64,000 nt of DNA from Strobilurus pachycystidiatus. Lineage: Eukaryota; Basidiomycota; Agaricomycetes; Agaricales; Physalacriaceae. Made by a program: the position numbers and the translations under genes. A model generated the notes under the pieces. The model saw nothing but the letters and a program-made list of their open reading frames with translations, was not told the DNA's origin and did not search any database. Shown piece by piece: positions 33,887 through 45,483 of the stretch; positions within the stretch are counted from its first letter, which is position 1; every line of letters starts with the position of its first letter. The stretch covers positions 1,426,001 to 1,490,000 of the forward strand of contig JAHLMK010000001.1 of NCBI GenBank assembly GCA_019915135.1, given 5' to 3'.

Positions 33887-34701
33887 CTAGCAGTTAAGAA
33901 CGACGTTCTGAAGCGTAGAGCTGTCGTAACTCTGACCTGTGCAGCAGGCGGCTTGCTGCGACCCGCAGGACGTCGTTGCCGATCCAAGTATGGCAATGGG
34001 GGTGCACGTAAGACCAATGTTGATTGACTCAATATTGAGATTGATCACCAGGCCATATTGATTGCCAGTCGCTTTTGGAGGTGCCTATATAACAGATCGC
34101 ATCAGTGTGATGTCCCAAGTCTCTGGAAGCAGAAAGAATGAACCTTTTGAACACTATCGCAGCAGTATCTGTTGCACGAATCTGGGCCTCCACCCGAAGA
34201 GCCACTGCTACCACCGGGGCCGCCTCCACCGCTGCCAGACCCGCCTCCACCGGTAGACCCCCCACCATTGCCAGAGCCGCCACTGCTACCAGAGCCTCCG
34301 CCACTGCCTCCAGAGCCTCCGCCACTGCCGCCAGAGCCCCCGCCACTGCCGCCAGAGCCCCCGCCACCGGTACCGTTACCACCAGAGCCTCCAGAGGACC
34401 CAGAACCGCCGCCAGAATCGACACAATCTCCAGAGGATCCGGCACCGTCAGGATCAGTACCGCCAAGGGCTTTGCCGATACCAGTCACAGCCGCTCCAAT
34501 GGGGGAAATAAGCCCAGAAATCAGCGGCAGAGGGTCCGATGGCGCACGGCCGTCCAAACTAACCACCCGCCTAGTGGTATCAAGAGCCTACGTAGAGTAG
34601 GGTGTTAGCTATGCAAGGTTGATGTTGGAGATGCTTACAGTAGGCATGGCGGCGGCGAGCATGGCTAGCGCCAACCAGCAGGCAAGGGTTTTGTTGAACA
34701 T
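33887..34701 (-). CDS. class I hydrophobin with a long Gly/Ser-repeat insert
   Basis: Three exons, 34701-34639, 34587-34144 and 34084-33887, give 234 aa. A signal peptide (NKTLACWLALAMLAAAMP) is followed by about 45 residues and then a roughly 85-residue Gly/Ser stretch of GGSGGGS type. The hydrophobin core comes next, with eight Cys in canonical order: DSC, YCC, LTC, TSC, ACC, LNC (stop directly after C8). The TCTPIAILG spacing is class I. Hydrophobins are secreted and self-assemble at air-water interfaces to coat aerial hyphae and fruit bodies. Usual class I length is 100-150 aa; the Gly/Ser insert explains the excess. An extra Cys (GDCVDSG) precedes the insert. Confidence 0.88.
34289..34372. 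repeat. four 21-bp tandem repeats coding the hydrophobin Gly/Ser linker
   Basis: Units at 34289, 34310, 34331 and 34352 each begin CCAGAGCC and differ by one to a few bases. Each codes seven residues (GSGGGSG phase) on the minus strand. More degenerate units extend on both sides from about 34200. Such an array is expected to vary in copy number between strains. Confidence 0.85.
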
Positions 34702-34791
34702 AATAATGTAGGCTGACTTTTGAACGATTGTAGTCGATAAAGGAATGTGGGTGTGCTGGATGATGATTGGAAGGAATGGATACCAGCTTGC

Positions 34792-34799
34792 ATTTATAG
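34792..34799 (-). promoter_or_regulatory. TATA box of the hydrophobin gene
   Basis: On the minus strand the bases read CTATAAAT, about 90 bp upstream of the start codon at 34701. This is the usual distance in strongly expressed basidiomycete hydrophobin genes. Confidence 0.6.
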
Positions 34800-35090
34800 T
34801 GCTCTAGTCCTCGGACACCAGAACGTATGGAAGCTTGTCCGTCTTTGAGAGTCTGCAAGGCGTCTGTCTGTCGAAAGTTGGTGGAGACTCGAACTGGAAT
34901 TCCATCGGCTCTTTCCATCCATCCATTAGTGAACCCGTAGCGGCCGAAGTGTTTGACACTGGGGAGATCTTGCGCCACCATCTCAGGCTGTGATCGTGAT
35001 GTCAAGCTGGAGTCGGCCATGAACTATAGCATTCCAGACGAACGATATATCAGCTTGAACAAGACATACAGAGATAGATCTAGAGCACGG
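34800..35090. other. intergenic gap upstream of the hydrophobin
   Basis: The hydrophobin upstream region abuts the end of CTF18. No gene or repeat is recognised. Confidence 0.45.
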
Positions 35091-38000
35091 CTATACGAAC
35101 GCTTCCATCTTCATAGGTTTCCGAACCGCTGCTGAATTGCCTTCGGCATACTTGTATGCTATTCGGAATTTCTTCTCGGCTGAGGCTTTGACTCCCAGCC
35201 TGGTACTTTTGGTACCAGCTTTGACGGTGATGGGTCGCCCAAAAAAGTCAGTGGGTGGCTAAGTATGGCAATTTTCAGCTGAGGAGAATTTTCGTCGAGG
35301 GAGACAGGAGAACTCACTCTGTCAGCGATGTCCATGTCGGATGTCTTGAGGCGCTTTCGGGATTTGCCAGAGTCGTCCTCATCTTGCCCAGACGTTTTGC
35401 TGGGTGAGCTCAGCTTCTCGGCCAGTTTTTTGGATCTACATCTGAAGTTAACCGATGCATGATGTAGAATAAAGTAGGAATGCACGAACGCTCCGAACAT
35501 GTCCGCGTGTTTTCCTCTCTTCCCTTTATCTATTGCTTCTACACTTCTCAGAGCAAGCTCGGCTTCAACCTGTCATCGTACATGCACTTAGCCTCATGAC
35601 AAGAAGTGCGCCATGGTCTGCTCACCTCTTCTGCAATCAATTTGCGCACAGCGTAGCGAGACAGATTGATGTCGGCGGCCCTCTTGCCTTCGTAGGTTAT
35701 GAAAACGTCCACAGCCCTGTCGACATCTTGTCAGTTCAACAGCCAGTCGTAAAGTCTGAGAGAGCACGCACGGGTCAAGACGGTACGATAACTGCCCATC
35801 TTCTGCTCGTTCCGGTACAAATCGCAGATCCAAGGCAGCCATAATGGACACCAAGCGTTTCATAACGGCTCTCTCTTCCGGTCTAATGATCTGCGAGTTA
35901 ACCTACGAATCTGTCAGACTCAACACATCGAAACAGAAAAACAGCATACCGGTCGCAGCGGTGGCGATATGATTCTGTTGATGTACGGCGCGAATTCTAG
36001 CTGCATGATAGGTGTACATACTAGATGTCGGAAATCGCCTCCGTGCCGAGTGCTAGCACTTTGCAGGCATCGGCCGAGTGACTTGTAAATCTCCTCGTTA
36101 GCTTTGGTGGTTTGGAGGATCTATCGAGGATGAGGTTCTTGGAAATCAAAAAAATGCCATGTTCATGTTCATACCTCCCAGTCTGTCTGGTTGCGCTCGT
36201 ACCGCGGACCTCCTCGTTCTTGGAAGAGACTGTGGAAGGGTACAAGCATATACGGGAGATATTGGTTCAGGGCAAATTCCCCTTCGTTGAACATCGCAGA
36301 CGAGAATGCATCAAAGGACATGAGCCACTCATGAGCCTTGTGATATCTGTTGAAGTCACCATCATGTTGTCGAAGGTTAGCATAATGCGAGAAGCACCCT
36401 GGGAATTTTTGTCAGCCTGATACTCCTTCTAAAGGTTCTTACTCACCGACAGCAATGCTGCTATCACGACCACAGGAGTCGATTAGTCGACTCAGCCGCC
36501 CAACGAACTTGGACTCCTCGTCTTCAGTCATCCCAAGATCCTTGACACGCTTCTTCGAGAGAGGCGAGAATATGTCGTTCATTACTGCTATGATCGTGGT
36601 ATCACCCTCCTTCATGCCGACGGTCGCTCTCCGGATGACATTTTCATTCACCTCCTCGTTGCGAGCTTTGATGAACTAGGGTGGGCGATAAGTATGTCAG
36701 TAAGAGGTGAGAGGTCCAGACGGGCACCTACCTGGAGCGTATTGAGGCAACCTCTTAGATCTCCCTTGGCAATGCCCACCAGAGCCGATAATGCACGATT
36801 GTCCGCGCGGAGTCCTTCGTCTTCGCAGACCTGCTTGAGTCGCTTGACAGTATGTATGTCCGCGGGCCTTTGAAGTCGGATTTGATAGGCACGAGGTTTC
36901 AACTTCACTAACGAGGACGCATTGATATCATTGCAGATGCAGATGATGGGCCGCAAAATGGGCCTCTTGGTGTTCTTTTCTTTGGTGGCGCCTCGCGCTG
37001 TAAGCCATAAGCGAAAGAAAAAACAGCGGCACAATGACAACGTACATTTCTTGGCTCGATCATAGGTCAGTTGCACAAGCTTGTAGATGAAGCTACTGGA
37101 CTAGGATAGACGTTAATGTTGCGGGTGGTGACGTAAGGTGCGCGTACGTTTTCTCCCGCTCCAGTTGCACCGTCGATTTCGTCAATGACGACGAGGACAG
37201 GTTTCGTGCTACCAACGGAGGATCCTGATTCCAAAGCAGGTCGTATTCGATCGTCCACTATCTGACCAGAGCGCGCGTCGCTACGAGGAAAGGTTACACT
37301 AAGACAGGTGAGAGGGCCGTGAACAAGTACCTGGCATTAATCTCCATAACTTCGTAACCCGCATGTTGTGCCAGAACATGTGCCATGGTCGTTTTCCCTA
37401 AGCCGGGGGGACCAGAAAGCAAAAGAATCTACAATAGCTACCATCAGAAGCTACGCAAGAAGCAGACAGAAGAACAAACCTTCTCGATGGGACGTCGGAA
37501 TTCGTCTTCAGTATTCACGTTTTCCTCATCTCTAGCCCGTTTCTTCCCCTTCACATTACGCTTACCGAAGACGCAGTAGTCCCACTGCTTTATCCACGCA
37601 AGGATATCACGGGCGACGCGCTCGTTTCCTACCAACTCGGTGAAACGACTGGGCCGGTACCGATCCACCCACAAGGAGTGGTCTGTCTGCGCTTCAGCAG
37701 TCGAGTTGTGATTTCGATCTGATTCGCTCAATCTTTTCGCTGCTTCTGCGGAAAGTTGATCGAGCATGCGATGTATGGGGACGTCTAGTAGATTTCGCAT
37801 GCCTGTGGGGGATATAGTGGTGGTGGCGCGCTGGAAACACGTTGAATATACTAGCATGAGGGAGCCAGAGATTGACTCGCCTTGCGTTGAGATGTGGGGG
37901 AGTATTTTTTCCCGATGAAAATGGTCCGACCACTGAAAGTCTTTGCGCAAAGGCTGGAGTACGAGGAAGGCGTGATGTCTGGAGCACTGCGTATTGGCGG

Positions 38001-38568
38001 AGGCGGAGAAGTGAGTGCATCTGGGAGCTCATCGGAGGCTAAGGAACGTGAGATCGCAGGGCTTGAGCGTGTCAGAAGGCATTACCTTGTGCAGAAGGTT
38101 GAAGTAAAGTGGGGGCGGCGCCCAGTAAACCAGTATGGATGAAGGCGGCTGTTTGACGCGTTATATGGCGAACTAAGGCAGAAGATTGACCTACATGTTT
38201 TGGCCGTGGATTCATCCGATAACATCCGGCCCAGTTCAGCCGAGGAAGGCATGGTCTCGTTGTCTGCAGAGAGTTGAAGTGGTGGCAGAACAGCGCAGAT
38301 GCAACCACGCACCAAGAAACTGCGCGCGTGATTCGCGGGCATCTTGCTCCTCCATCTCCTCCAACATTGCCCATTGGTCCTCGTCAGAGTCGTTTGACGC
38401 GCTTTCGGTTGTAGTCGTCGTTGTGCCTAGCAGTCCGGTCGATACAAAAGAGGACGCGGACGAAGGACCGGCATCCGATAAGGACGCGCCATTGACACCG
38501 GAAGACGATATGTTGAGCGCGCCGCCAAGAAGTCCGGTGGGTTTGAAGGAGGATGCCGCAACGGACAT
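35091..38568 (-). CDS. CTF18: CTF18, large subunit of the alternative (Ctf18) RFC clamp loader
   Basis: The N-terminus has repeated TGLLG motifs and an acidic patch ([15 protein letters not shown]), then [15 protein letters not shown]. The AAA+ part begins [25 protein letters not shown]. It has Walker [11 protein letters not shown], Walker [23 protein letters not shown] and [13 protein letters not shown] collar region ([17 protein letters not shown]) follows, and the C-terminal Dcc1/Ctf8-binding tail ends DFFGRPI and KPMKMEAFV before TAG 35093-35091. It acts in PCNA loading and unloading, sister-chromatid cohesion and the replication checkpoint. I prefer ATG 38568; an in-frame ATG at 38676 exists but would overlap the start codon of the divergent DSS4 gene. 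Confidence 0.9.
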
Positions 38569-38674
38569 GGCTGAGCAGTGCGGAGGCAGCGGTAAACGAT
38601 GAAGACGCGAATCGTGACAGTCACTGTCAGGCGTTGTCTCGGAAGTTGCCGAACTAGCTCTCAAAGTAATCATC
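38569..38674. promoter_or_regulatory. compact bidirectional promoter of CTF18 and DSS4
   Basis: Only 106 bp separate the preferred CTF18 start from the DSS4 start. Promoter elements must therefore overlap the other gene's 5' transcribed region. Confidence 0.5.
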
Positions 38675-39337
38675 ATGTCCAGCGCAACAGCTTCTGAAGC
38701 TGTCGCCTCCTCCGATCTGAACCAGAGTCTACCCCCCGGGATTGCGGAAGCACTCTCGGGGCTTTCCAGGAAACCGAAGCCGCCTCATCGCTCGTTCAAC
38801 AGCTTTCAGAACGGACTTGATGACCTCACCACGCCTCACGAGAAACAAGGAGACTCAAAGTCAAACAAGTTCCAGCTTCTATGTCCTCGCAATGAATGTA
38901 GAAGTGTGATACTACTGGAAGGTATCGCAACCCTGGAGGAATCACAGAGTGTTCAGGTGGGTTGTTCCCGCTTCTCATAAGTGCGAAGTCCTGTATACTC
39001 CTGAACAGATGGAGCCGAAAGACACGCCAAGTCACTCAATTCTTGGTGATTTACCCACTGAAGGGGATCAGGCTTTCTGGTGGCTTATCCAGCCCAACGC
39101 GATGCAGTTTGAGAATATTGGATTCTCGCGTGCTGTCGAATCTTTACCTTTATCGCCTGCAGGTAGTGCCTTCCTCAACCCGATGTGGCTAGATCTAACT
39201 TTCAACTTGTGCTAGGGAAAAGACTAAAGCTTTTGATGTGCGCTGATTGTGAATTGGGGCCCCTCGGATGGTGCGAAGAAGGTGGCCAGAAGTTTTGGTT
39301 GGCGTGTTCGCGCGTCGGTTACAAATCTGTTGAATAG
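38675..39337 (+). CDS. DSS4: MSS4/DSS4 family Rab guanine-nucleotide-releasing chaperone
   Basis: Three exons, 38675-38956, 39009-39162 and 39216-39337, give 185 aa. The Mss4 fold is seen as zinc-knuckle half LLCPRNECRSVILL, FWWLIQPNAMQFENIGFS, and second half KLLMCADCELGPLGW with CSRVGYKSVE at the end. The first Cys pair reads C-x4-C rather than the usual C-x2-C; the second is C-x2-C (CADC). These proteins bind nucleotide-free exocytic Rabs (Sec4/Rab8 type) in the cytosol and stabilise them. The N-terminal 65 residues are a low-complexity extension longer than in yeast Dss4. Confidence 0.88.
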
Positions 39338-39757
39338 ATCACAGACTGAGAAGAGTAATTGTACCGATGTCATGACACTTACCATCATTCTGACACTGTA
39401 CTCTAAACTGTAATCTATAGTGAGGTCACTCGAGTTCATTCCAAGCAAAAATACATCCCATTCATTCAAGAGCTACCAACTCTAGTAAACAACAGAAATT
39501 GAGCTACCGATACAGGAAAAATGAGCGTGTGGTAAGTACAACAAGACGGATACGAGGCAGGATATGTACAGCAGAATGAGAGTGTGTGAGTAAGTCAGAA
39601 GTACAGAAACCGAGAGAAACGCGTAGTAAAGATGTCATGAAACTTGGAAGGAATGTGGTTAGTGCTAACGCTACAGTGATGGGAAATTTAACGAGAGTGC
39701 AGGGATACAAAGATGGTAGCTCAAGAAGTGAATAGATAAGAAAAGTCGGGAAACATG
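39338..39757. other. convergent 3' flanks
   Basis: About 420 bp between two stop codons facing each other. No gene is recognised; it is probably 3' UTR sequence of both neighbours. Confidence 0.5.
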
Positions 39758-40823
39758 CTAGTGCTTCTTGGCGTGCTTGCTGCGCAACGACTTGAAGAAG
39801 CCCTTTTTGCCCAGGCCAAAGGCGCCCTCGGTAACGTCGAAGGCGGTTTGGCGGAAGAGCTCGAGAACGATGAAAGAGACTGGAAGAGACGATCAACAAA
39901 GCATAAGAAACGATGATGAGCTGGCTTACTGATAATCTCGGTAGTGAGGATCTGGTCATCTGCCTTCGAGCCAAGGACCGGAAGGCGCAAGAACGGGACA
40001 CCTTGTTTGAAGTTGCGCTTCTTGATGGCGCCGCACTTCGGAAGGTACTTGCAGTCGAAGAACATCTCGGCCAGAGACGGAGGAGGCACGTAGGCGTTCT
40101 TGCCCTCGAGGGAGGCGGGAGAAAAGCCTGCATCAACCTTGTCCAGGTAGAGCTGCATGTCAGAGTTTGTGAGCAAGAAACATTAGACCAGATGAAAGAA
40201 CACTGACCGCAAGCCGCTTCTTGTCCATGCGCCACATATGGTCCATCGCTTGTCGCTCGCCAATGTGGAAGCGTGCCGGGAATTCCAAGAAATCACTAAA
40301 ATCGGTCAGCCTGTCAAATCACTACGAGAGGCAAAGAGTCTCACGGCTTGTCCTTCGCGTTGTCTGGGATTTGGAAGATGCGGTTAACATGGCGCTCTTT
40401 GACGTGGTGAATCCAGATATCGGGGAGGTCATCGTCGAACCAAGATATCCTGCCGATTTCTTTGCCATTCGGCCACCGAGCCCTATCGGGGAATGTTTCT
40501 ACAGGCGGCAAGACGACGCGAATGGAGGTCTGAGGTTCGACTTTGCCAGTGTCCCGGTTCTCAACCATCTTGACGTCGGACGTGATACGGTAACAGAAGG
40601 TACCGTCCTCGACGTCGTTGAGGGTGGCAAAGAGCAGTTCACCAGTGAGCTTGGCGTCCTTGAACTCGTAGGTGCGCCAGGTCATGCCATTCAAGCCGCC
40701 AGACTTGGCGAGGGATGGGGTAGAGCTGGCGGGGGAGAGCTGAGAGGTAGAGTCGCTAGAGGAGGCGGGGGAGAGTGGGGGGGTAGAGTCGGTAGAGGAA
40801 GCGGGGGAGTGTGTTTTGGCCAT
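39758..40823 (-). CDS. conserved-looking protein of unknown function
   Basis: Four exons run from ATG 40823 to TAG 39760-39758 and give roughly 300 aa. A Ser/Pro-rich N-terminus has three SPASS-type repeats. After it comes a compact domain (WRTYEFKDAKLTGELLFATL, TFCYRITSDVKMVENR, RVVLPPVETFP, ISWFDDDLPDIWI). Later blocks include FHIGERQAMDHMWRMDKKR, MFFDCKYLPKCGAIKKR and a very basic tail GLGKKGFFKSLRSKHAKKH. All introns are GT-AG and in phase, so the model is solid. I do not recognise the family; the basic Lys-rich end could bind membrane or nucleic acid. Confidence 0.75.
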
Positions 40824-40921
40824 GTCAAATGGTTTGGATGAGCGGAGATGTGAGTACTAGAGTTCACTTATTCTGCAGCGCTGGAGTGTTGGTGGGGAGG
40901 GCTTCCCCAGACTAGCCTGGC

Positions 40922-40929
40922 TTATATAG
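40922..40929 (-). promoter_or_regulatory. TATA box of the 39758-40823 gene
   Basis: CTATATAA on the minus strand, about 100 bp upstream of the start codon at 40823. Confidence 0.55.
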
Positions 40930-42007
40930 ACATCGACCGACACAATGAAATAGGTTCGTACGCATGGCCGCGTGCAACAATTGGAAGGTGAATACCATTG
41001 TCGCACAGCAGTTGCCACTTTGAGGGCGACTAAGAGATCAGAGCCATTGTCTGACCCTGAGCGTTGCTTTCAAAGCCTAAAACGGAACGGGCAAGTGTGC
41101 TCCCGTGAGCCTCTTGATCAAATTGAACACTACGGCAGAAAAGGTTCGGGCCACCGATGGCTCAAAAGATAAGCGCTATAACATACTGAGTTATGGGAAT
41201 TTCCGTGGTTGACGTCGAAGCTGCTTCGGCGAACGCCGCTAGGTTGAAGTTCTGCTCCGGTTCTGCTTGTTCCTCGTGATCTATTGATGGTCGATCTCAT
41301 TATTGCATTTAATATTCACATAAGTAAATACTTATCTACTTTGTGGTGCGCCACAGTCTCAAAAGCAACCTCTCCGGCCTCTTTGTTCAACCTCGCTGTG
41401 TTTCACACCTCACTTGGCTGGAAGAAATCGGAATTCTATCGAGACCACTCGTCACCCGCTATTGATAGCCTGGTTTGGCCTCTGTACTCACAAAAACCCG
41501 ACCGATGTTATAGAATTCTTCCAACAAGCCCTCAAGGCAGCCAGGACACACCACTGACCGGGCTAGCTCCCTTTTCCGGTGATCTATACGCCTCTTATGT
41601 TACGCAGATCATGTCGTTGAGACAAGCTCTTCGGTGTTAGCACACGCTACTAGCCGCTGTTGTTTCTATTGGTTACATCGGTTGTCAATACAGCGACCTG
41701 CAAGCATTGGGAAAACAATGAGCACCGTACAAATTCAATTCAAGGTTCAGTACGTTGTCCGTTGAGGTTCATAAGAGCACGGACCCTTTCGGTCGACGGT
41801 GTGTTGAGAGTAAGGCCGATGGAGTGATGGCCGATCGGCTGCCGGTTGAACGAGCAGTGTTGTGTATGCCTGTTGTCTAGTGCCGCCATAGACTTTGTTG
41901 GACTACCCCTCAAGCGTCCGCAGAGCTCGCCAAGCACCGACGAATCCGCCTCTGGCCGTGTGTAGAGTGCGCCATACCGGTTGACTGTCCGCCGCTTTGG
42001 ATTGGTT
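40930..42007. other. divergent intergenic region upstream of the SAP-kinase gene
   Basis: About 1.1 kb. A 118-aa plus-strand ORF at 41284-41640 has no family resemblance and no supporting context. No repeats were noticed. Confidence 0.45.
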
Positions 42008-45000
42008 ATGGCCATCCGCCGCTCGTCGCCTCAGACAGTGACCTCGACCACCGCCAGTTCTCCGCCTCTGCTTCGCAAGAAGTATCCCCTTCGTCACTCG
42101 CCTCCCGCTCGCAAGCGCGGCGCGAACTCCCGCTCGGTGCCATCCGTGGCCCACACATCCCCGCGCAACTCCATTTCCTCGCCCGAGCCACGTCCTGTCC
42201 TCGTCCCTCTACAGCCCAACCTGCGTCGACTGCCCTCCCGCACGACGCTGGGAGCGAAGATCAACTCAGCCATGCGTGTCTCGAACTCGGACGCCGAGCC
42301 TACCGTTGGAAATAAGCGGAAACGCGTCGCGGGCACAAACGAGAATGCGGTCAGCGGCGGCAGAACGACGCGTGGTTCTGGCCGCCCGAAGCGTCTCAGA
42401 GCCGAGTCTGGACGGCGGATGGAGTATGCGAGCGACGACAGCGACGACAGTGGCATGGAAGTCGACAGCTGGAACTTGTCAGCCAACTCGGATTCCGACT
42501 GTGGCGAGCATGATGAGGAGCAAGAGAGCGACGCCGGCAGTGAAGAGGAAGAGGAGGAGGACCAATCTTGTACGTTCTCAAGAAAGCCTGTCCTTTCGCC
42601 TCTGACCGCTCCTAGCGGACGACCATCTCATCAACTCTGCCCAACCCAATCAATTACTCCGTCTTCGCAAAGACGAGTTGATTCGCCTTTACTCACTGGC
42701 CGGCCTCTGTGACGACGCGGAAGCATTCACGAAATCAGAAATTGTCGACGCCATTGTCAATGCCCGCGACGATCTTGCGTCTTTACCCCCCTCCTCTCCC
42801 CCGGGTCACGGTGGTTCAAGCGACTATTCATCCGACGATGGGCGCTTTGACGCACCTGAACTCATCAACACGCGCCATCCCAGCACAAGGAACATACCAG
42901 CAGGCAGCTTACGTCGTCGCGCCACTACCAACGACTTCGGAACTACTCGACCCGGCAAAATGAAGGGACGGAGCCTCTCAATGGGAACACTGCACGGAGA
43001 TGACCAGATTCTCGCGACATCGTCTCAATCATCTAAACGGAACTCGAAGAAAAGCACTCAGAACTCATCTGGGTCGGCTCGGTAACAAGCTTCTCAGCCT
43101 TCTTGCGCCAATAACTGACGTCCAATATAGCCGACGAACTACCAGCCGCTCATCTCCGGTCGCCTCTACCTCTGCTTCCGCGTTACTCCAGTCGCCTCCG
43201 GCTACGCGAACTCGCTCGCGCAAAGTCTCAGCTGAAGTCACCACTGTCAACTCCATATCAACACCCATCTCCAATTCGCGCAGAGCCGGCAAAGGCAAAG
43301 GCAAGCAGGTTGAATTTGACGAGCAAGTTTTACCCAAGACGCCCTCTAAAGGCCGATCGCACACATCTGTTGCAATCGACGAGGAGAGCGATCTTACAGA
43401 GTTAGAGGAATTAGAACAGCAGCTGGCTCGACCTAGTCCGCGCAGACTGCGTAGCAAGGACAAGAGCCAAAGTCGGGAACGGGAGATAGAAGATCTCTCG
43501 GAGAGGCGGGTGACTCCTATGCGAAAGGCGAAGAAACGGATAACTTCGCTGAAGGAGTCAGACACAGATGAGTTGATGGAGAGCGACGAAGATGATGATG
43601 ACGAGGATGAGGAGGTGGATGAGTTGGTCTCGAATGCGTCACCATCGCCGATCCAGTCAAGGATACAGCGGACTCCGATGAGACGGCGACTCCGATCTGG
43701 TCAGAAAGAGCAGGAGAGCGCGAGCGATGGTGACGATGAGGATGAAGAGGAAGAGGAGGAAGGCGAAGGCGAAGAGGCTGCCGAAGAAGAGCAGGTGGGA
43801 GAGGAGGATGGAGAAGAGGATGAAGAGGCTGAGGAGACCGACGATGAAGCGACTATCGCTGTCGAGCCAAGAAGACTTCGTAACGGCAAGATCGTCGGAG
43901 AGGAAGAGGAGGACGCGGAGATGGAGGTCATAACAGAGGAGGAGGAGGAGGAGGACGGGGAAGATGAAGGAGTGGAGGTTGATATCGACGCGGAAGGCGA
44001 TACGGAGGAGGTTGAAGACGATGTTGACGAGGAAACGATTGAAGACGACGAAGGTATTTACCATCCCGCTCAGCCCGCCTTGTTTCTCATCCCTTCTCCA
44101 GTCGATCTCACAGTGGCTACAACGAAGACCCTTGTTCGCTTGCGCCGAGATGACCTGGTTCGTCTCTGCGAAGCTCGTGATCTCGAACCTGCAGGTACCA
44201 AGCCACAGTTGGCGGAGGCGCTTCTCCATTGGAGAGATCAGCATGAGATCTCGTCACGTTCTTCGACCGGGACTGTCAGGCCGCCATCTACCGTCCGCCG
44301 AGTGCGTCGACGCCTTCGTAACAGCGGAGAGACTGCCAGTCCTCCGGTCCTTCTACGCTCAGATCATGTTCTTCCCGACGACGAGCCGACTACACCTCCT
44401 CTTCCCCAAGAACCGGAGTTAGAACTAGATCTTGGCAATTTGGGCTTGGAAGACCGCGAGATTCCGCCCGAAAAGCTCCAGAAATTGGAGAAGATTGGGA
44501 GTGGTGGTTTCAAGGATGTGTTCATTGGCAAGTTCAAAGGAAGGAGAGTCGCTATTTCCGAATTCCGAGGCCAGCTTACCTCTAGTGAGTCATCGTTTGT
44601 CCTGCATGTATCGGACACTAAATGTTTCCTTTTCGTAGTGGACATCAAGGAATTGAAGCTTCTCGGTGGTTTCAATCACCCTAACATTGTTCGTTTTGTA
44701 AGTGTATCGTTGTCACCTTTGCGAAACATCCACTGAAACCTTTCAGATTGGTGTCAGTATTCCGGAAAATACCAAGGATGTTCCTGTCATGATTGTTAGC
44801 GAGCTGTGTTCTAACGGCGACCTGTTCGACTACATACGAAACATCAATCCGCCAACACTTCACAAAGTGGTGCGTCTCTCCCTCCACTTTTTGCAACCCT
44901 CGCCTGACATAACGACCAGCTCATGATCATGCTGGACATTGCCCGCGGTCTGGCGTATCTTCACAGCTGCAATCCTTCCGTTATACATCGTGACTGCAAG

Positions 45001-45483
45001 TCCTCGAACATCCTCATCACGTCCCGTGGCACTGCCAAGATTGCCGACTTTGGGTTGGCCAAAGTCAAACAATCAACGCGCTCGATGGTCCGCAGTTTGG
45101 TCGGAACGGTCAACTGGCAGGCGCCAGAACTTTGGCATGCCCATCCCAAGTACAATCACAAGGTTGACGTGTTTTCTTGCGCAATGGTGTACTGGGAGAT
45201 GTTGCAGTGGCATCAGCCCACGAAGAAGTTCCCGTGGGAGGGGATGAACGAGCACGCAATCTACGAAATCGTAGGCTCGAAACGCCAACGGTGAGCTATC
45301 TTATCATCAGATCCTTTTCATCCACTCACACGATAGCTTAGACCTTCCATGACCGGTCTCAAGAAGCTGTGGTGTCCGGAAGTCGTCACACTGGTCGAAC
45401 ACATGTGGGCTCATGAACACGAACAACGGCCAACCATTTTTGAGGTTGTCACTGAACTGGAGGCCTTGGTCAAGCGCTATTAG
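42008..45483 (+). CDS. TKL-like protein kinase with two SAP-like DNA-binding motifs and acidic regions
   Basis: Seven exons give 1058 aa: 42008-42569, 42616-43081, 43131-44584, 44639-44697, 44747-44869, 44920-45290 and 45342-45483. Order: basic N-terminus with NKRKR; acidic run; SAP-like helix pair (LLRLRKDELIRLYSLAGL); Ser/Arg-rich linker; very acidic coiled region (43560-44060); second SAP motif (TLVRLRRDDLVRLCEARDL with GTKPQLAEAL); kinase domain from about residue 792. Kinase motifs: IGSGGFKDVF, VIHRDCKSSNILI, KIADFGLAKV, NWQAPEL, DVFSCAMVYWEML. The beta-3 Lys is missing: VAIS with Ser819 where VAIK is expected. Nuclear, chromatin-associated signalling is inferred; no partner is known. 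Confidence 0.88.

Noticed and set aside
34029..34466. 145-aa Ala/Val-rich minus-strand ORF
   Set aside because: Shifted-frame reading of the hydrophobin repeat exon and following intron.
34138..34608. Plus-strand ORFs of 142 and 156 aa rich in Pro or Ala/Thr
   Set aside because: Antisense to the Gly/Ser repeat of the hydrophobin; GC-rich repeats leave all frames open.
41284..41640. 118-aa ORF in the intergenic region before the SAP-kinase
   Set aside because: Starts in a poor context, has no homologous look and no promoter-like sequence; chance ORF.
43657..44244. 195-aa minus-strand ORF rich in Leu and Ser
   Set aside because: Antisense to the acidic GAA/GAG/GAT-rich region of the SAP-kinase gene, which naturally gives long reverse frames.
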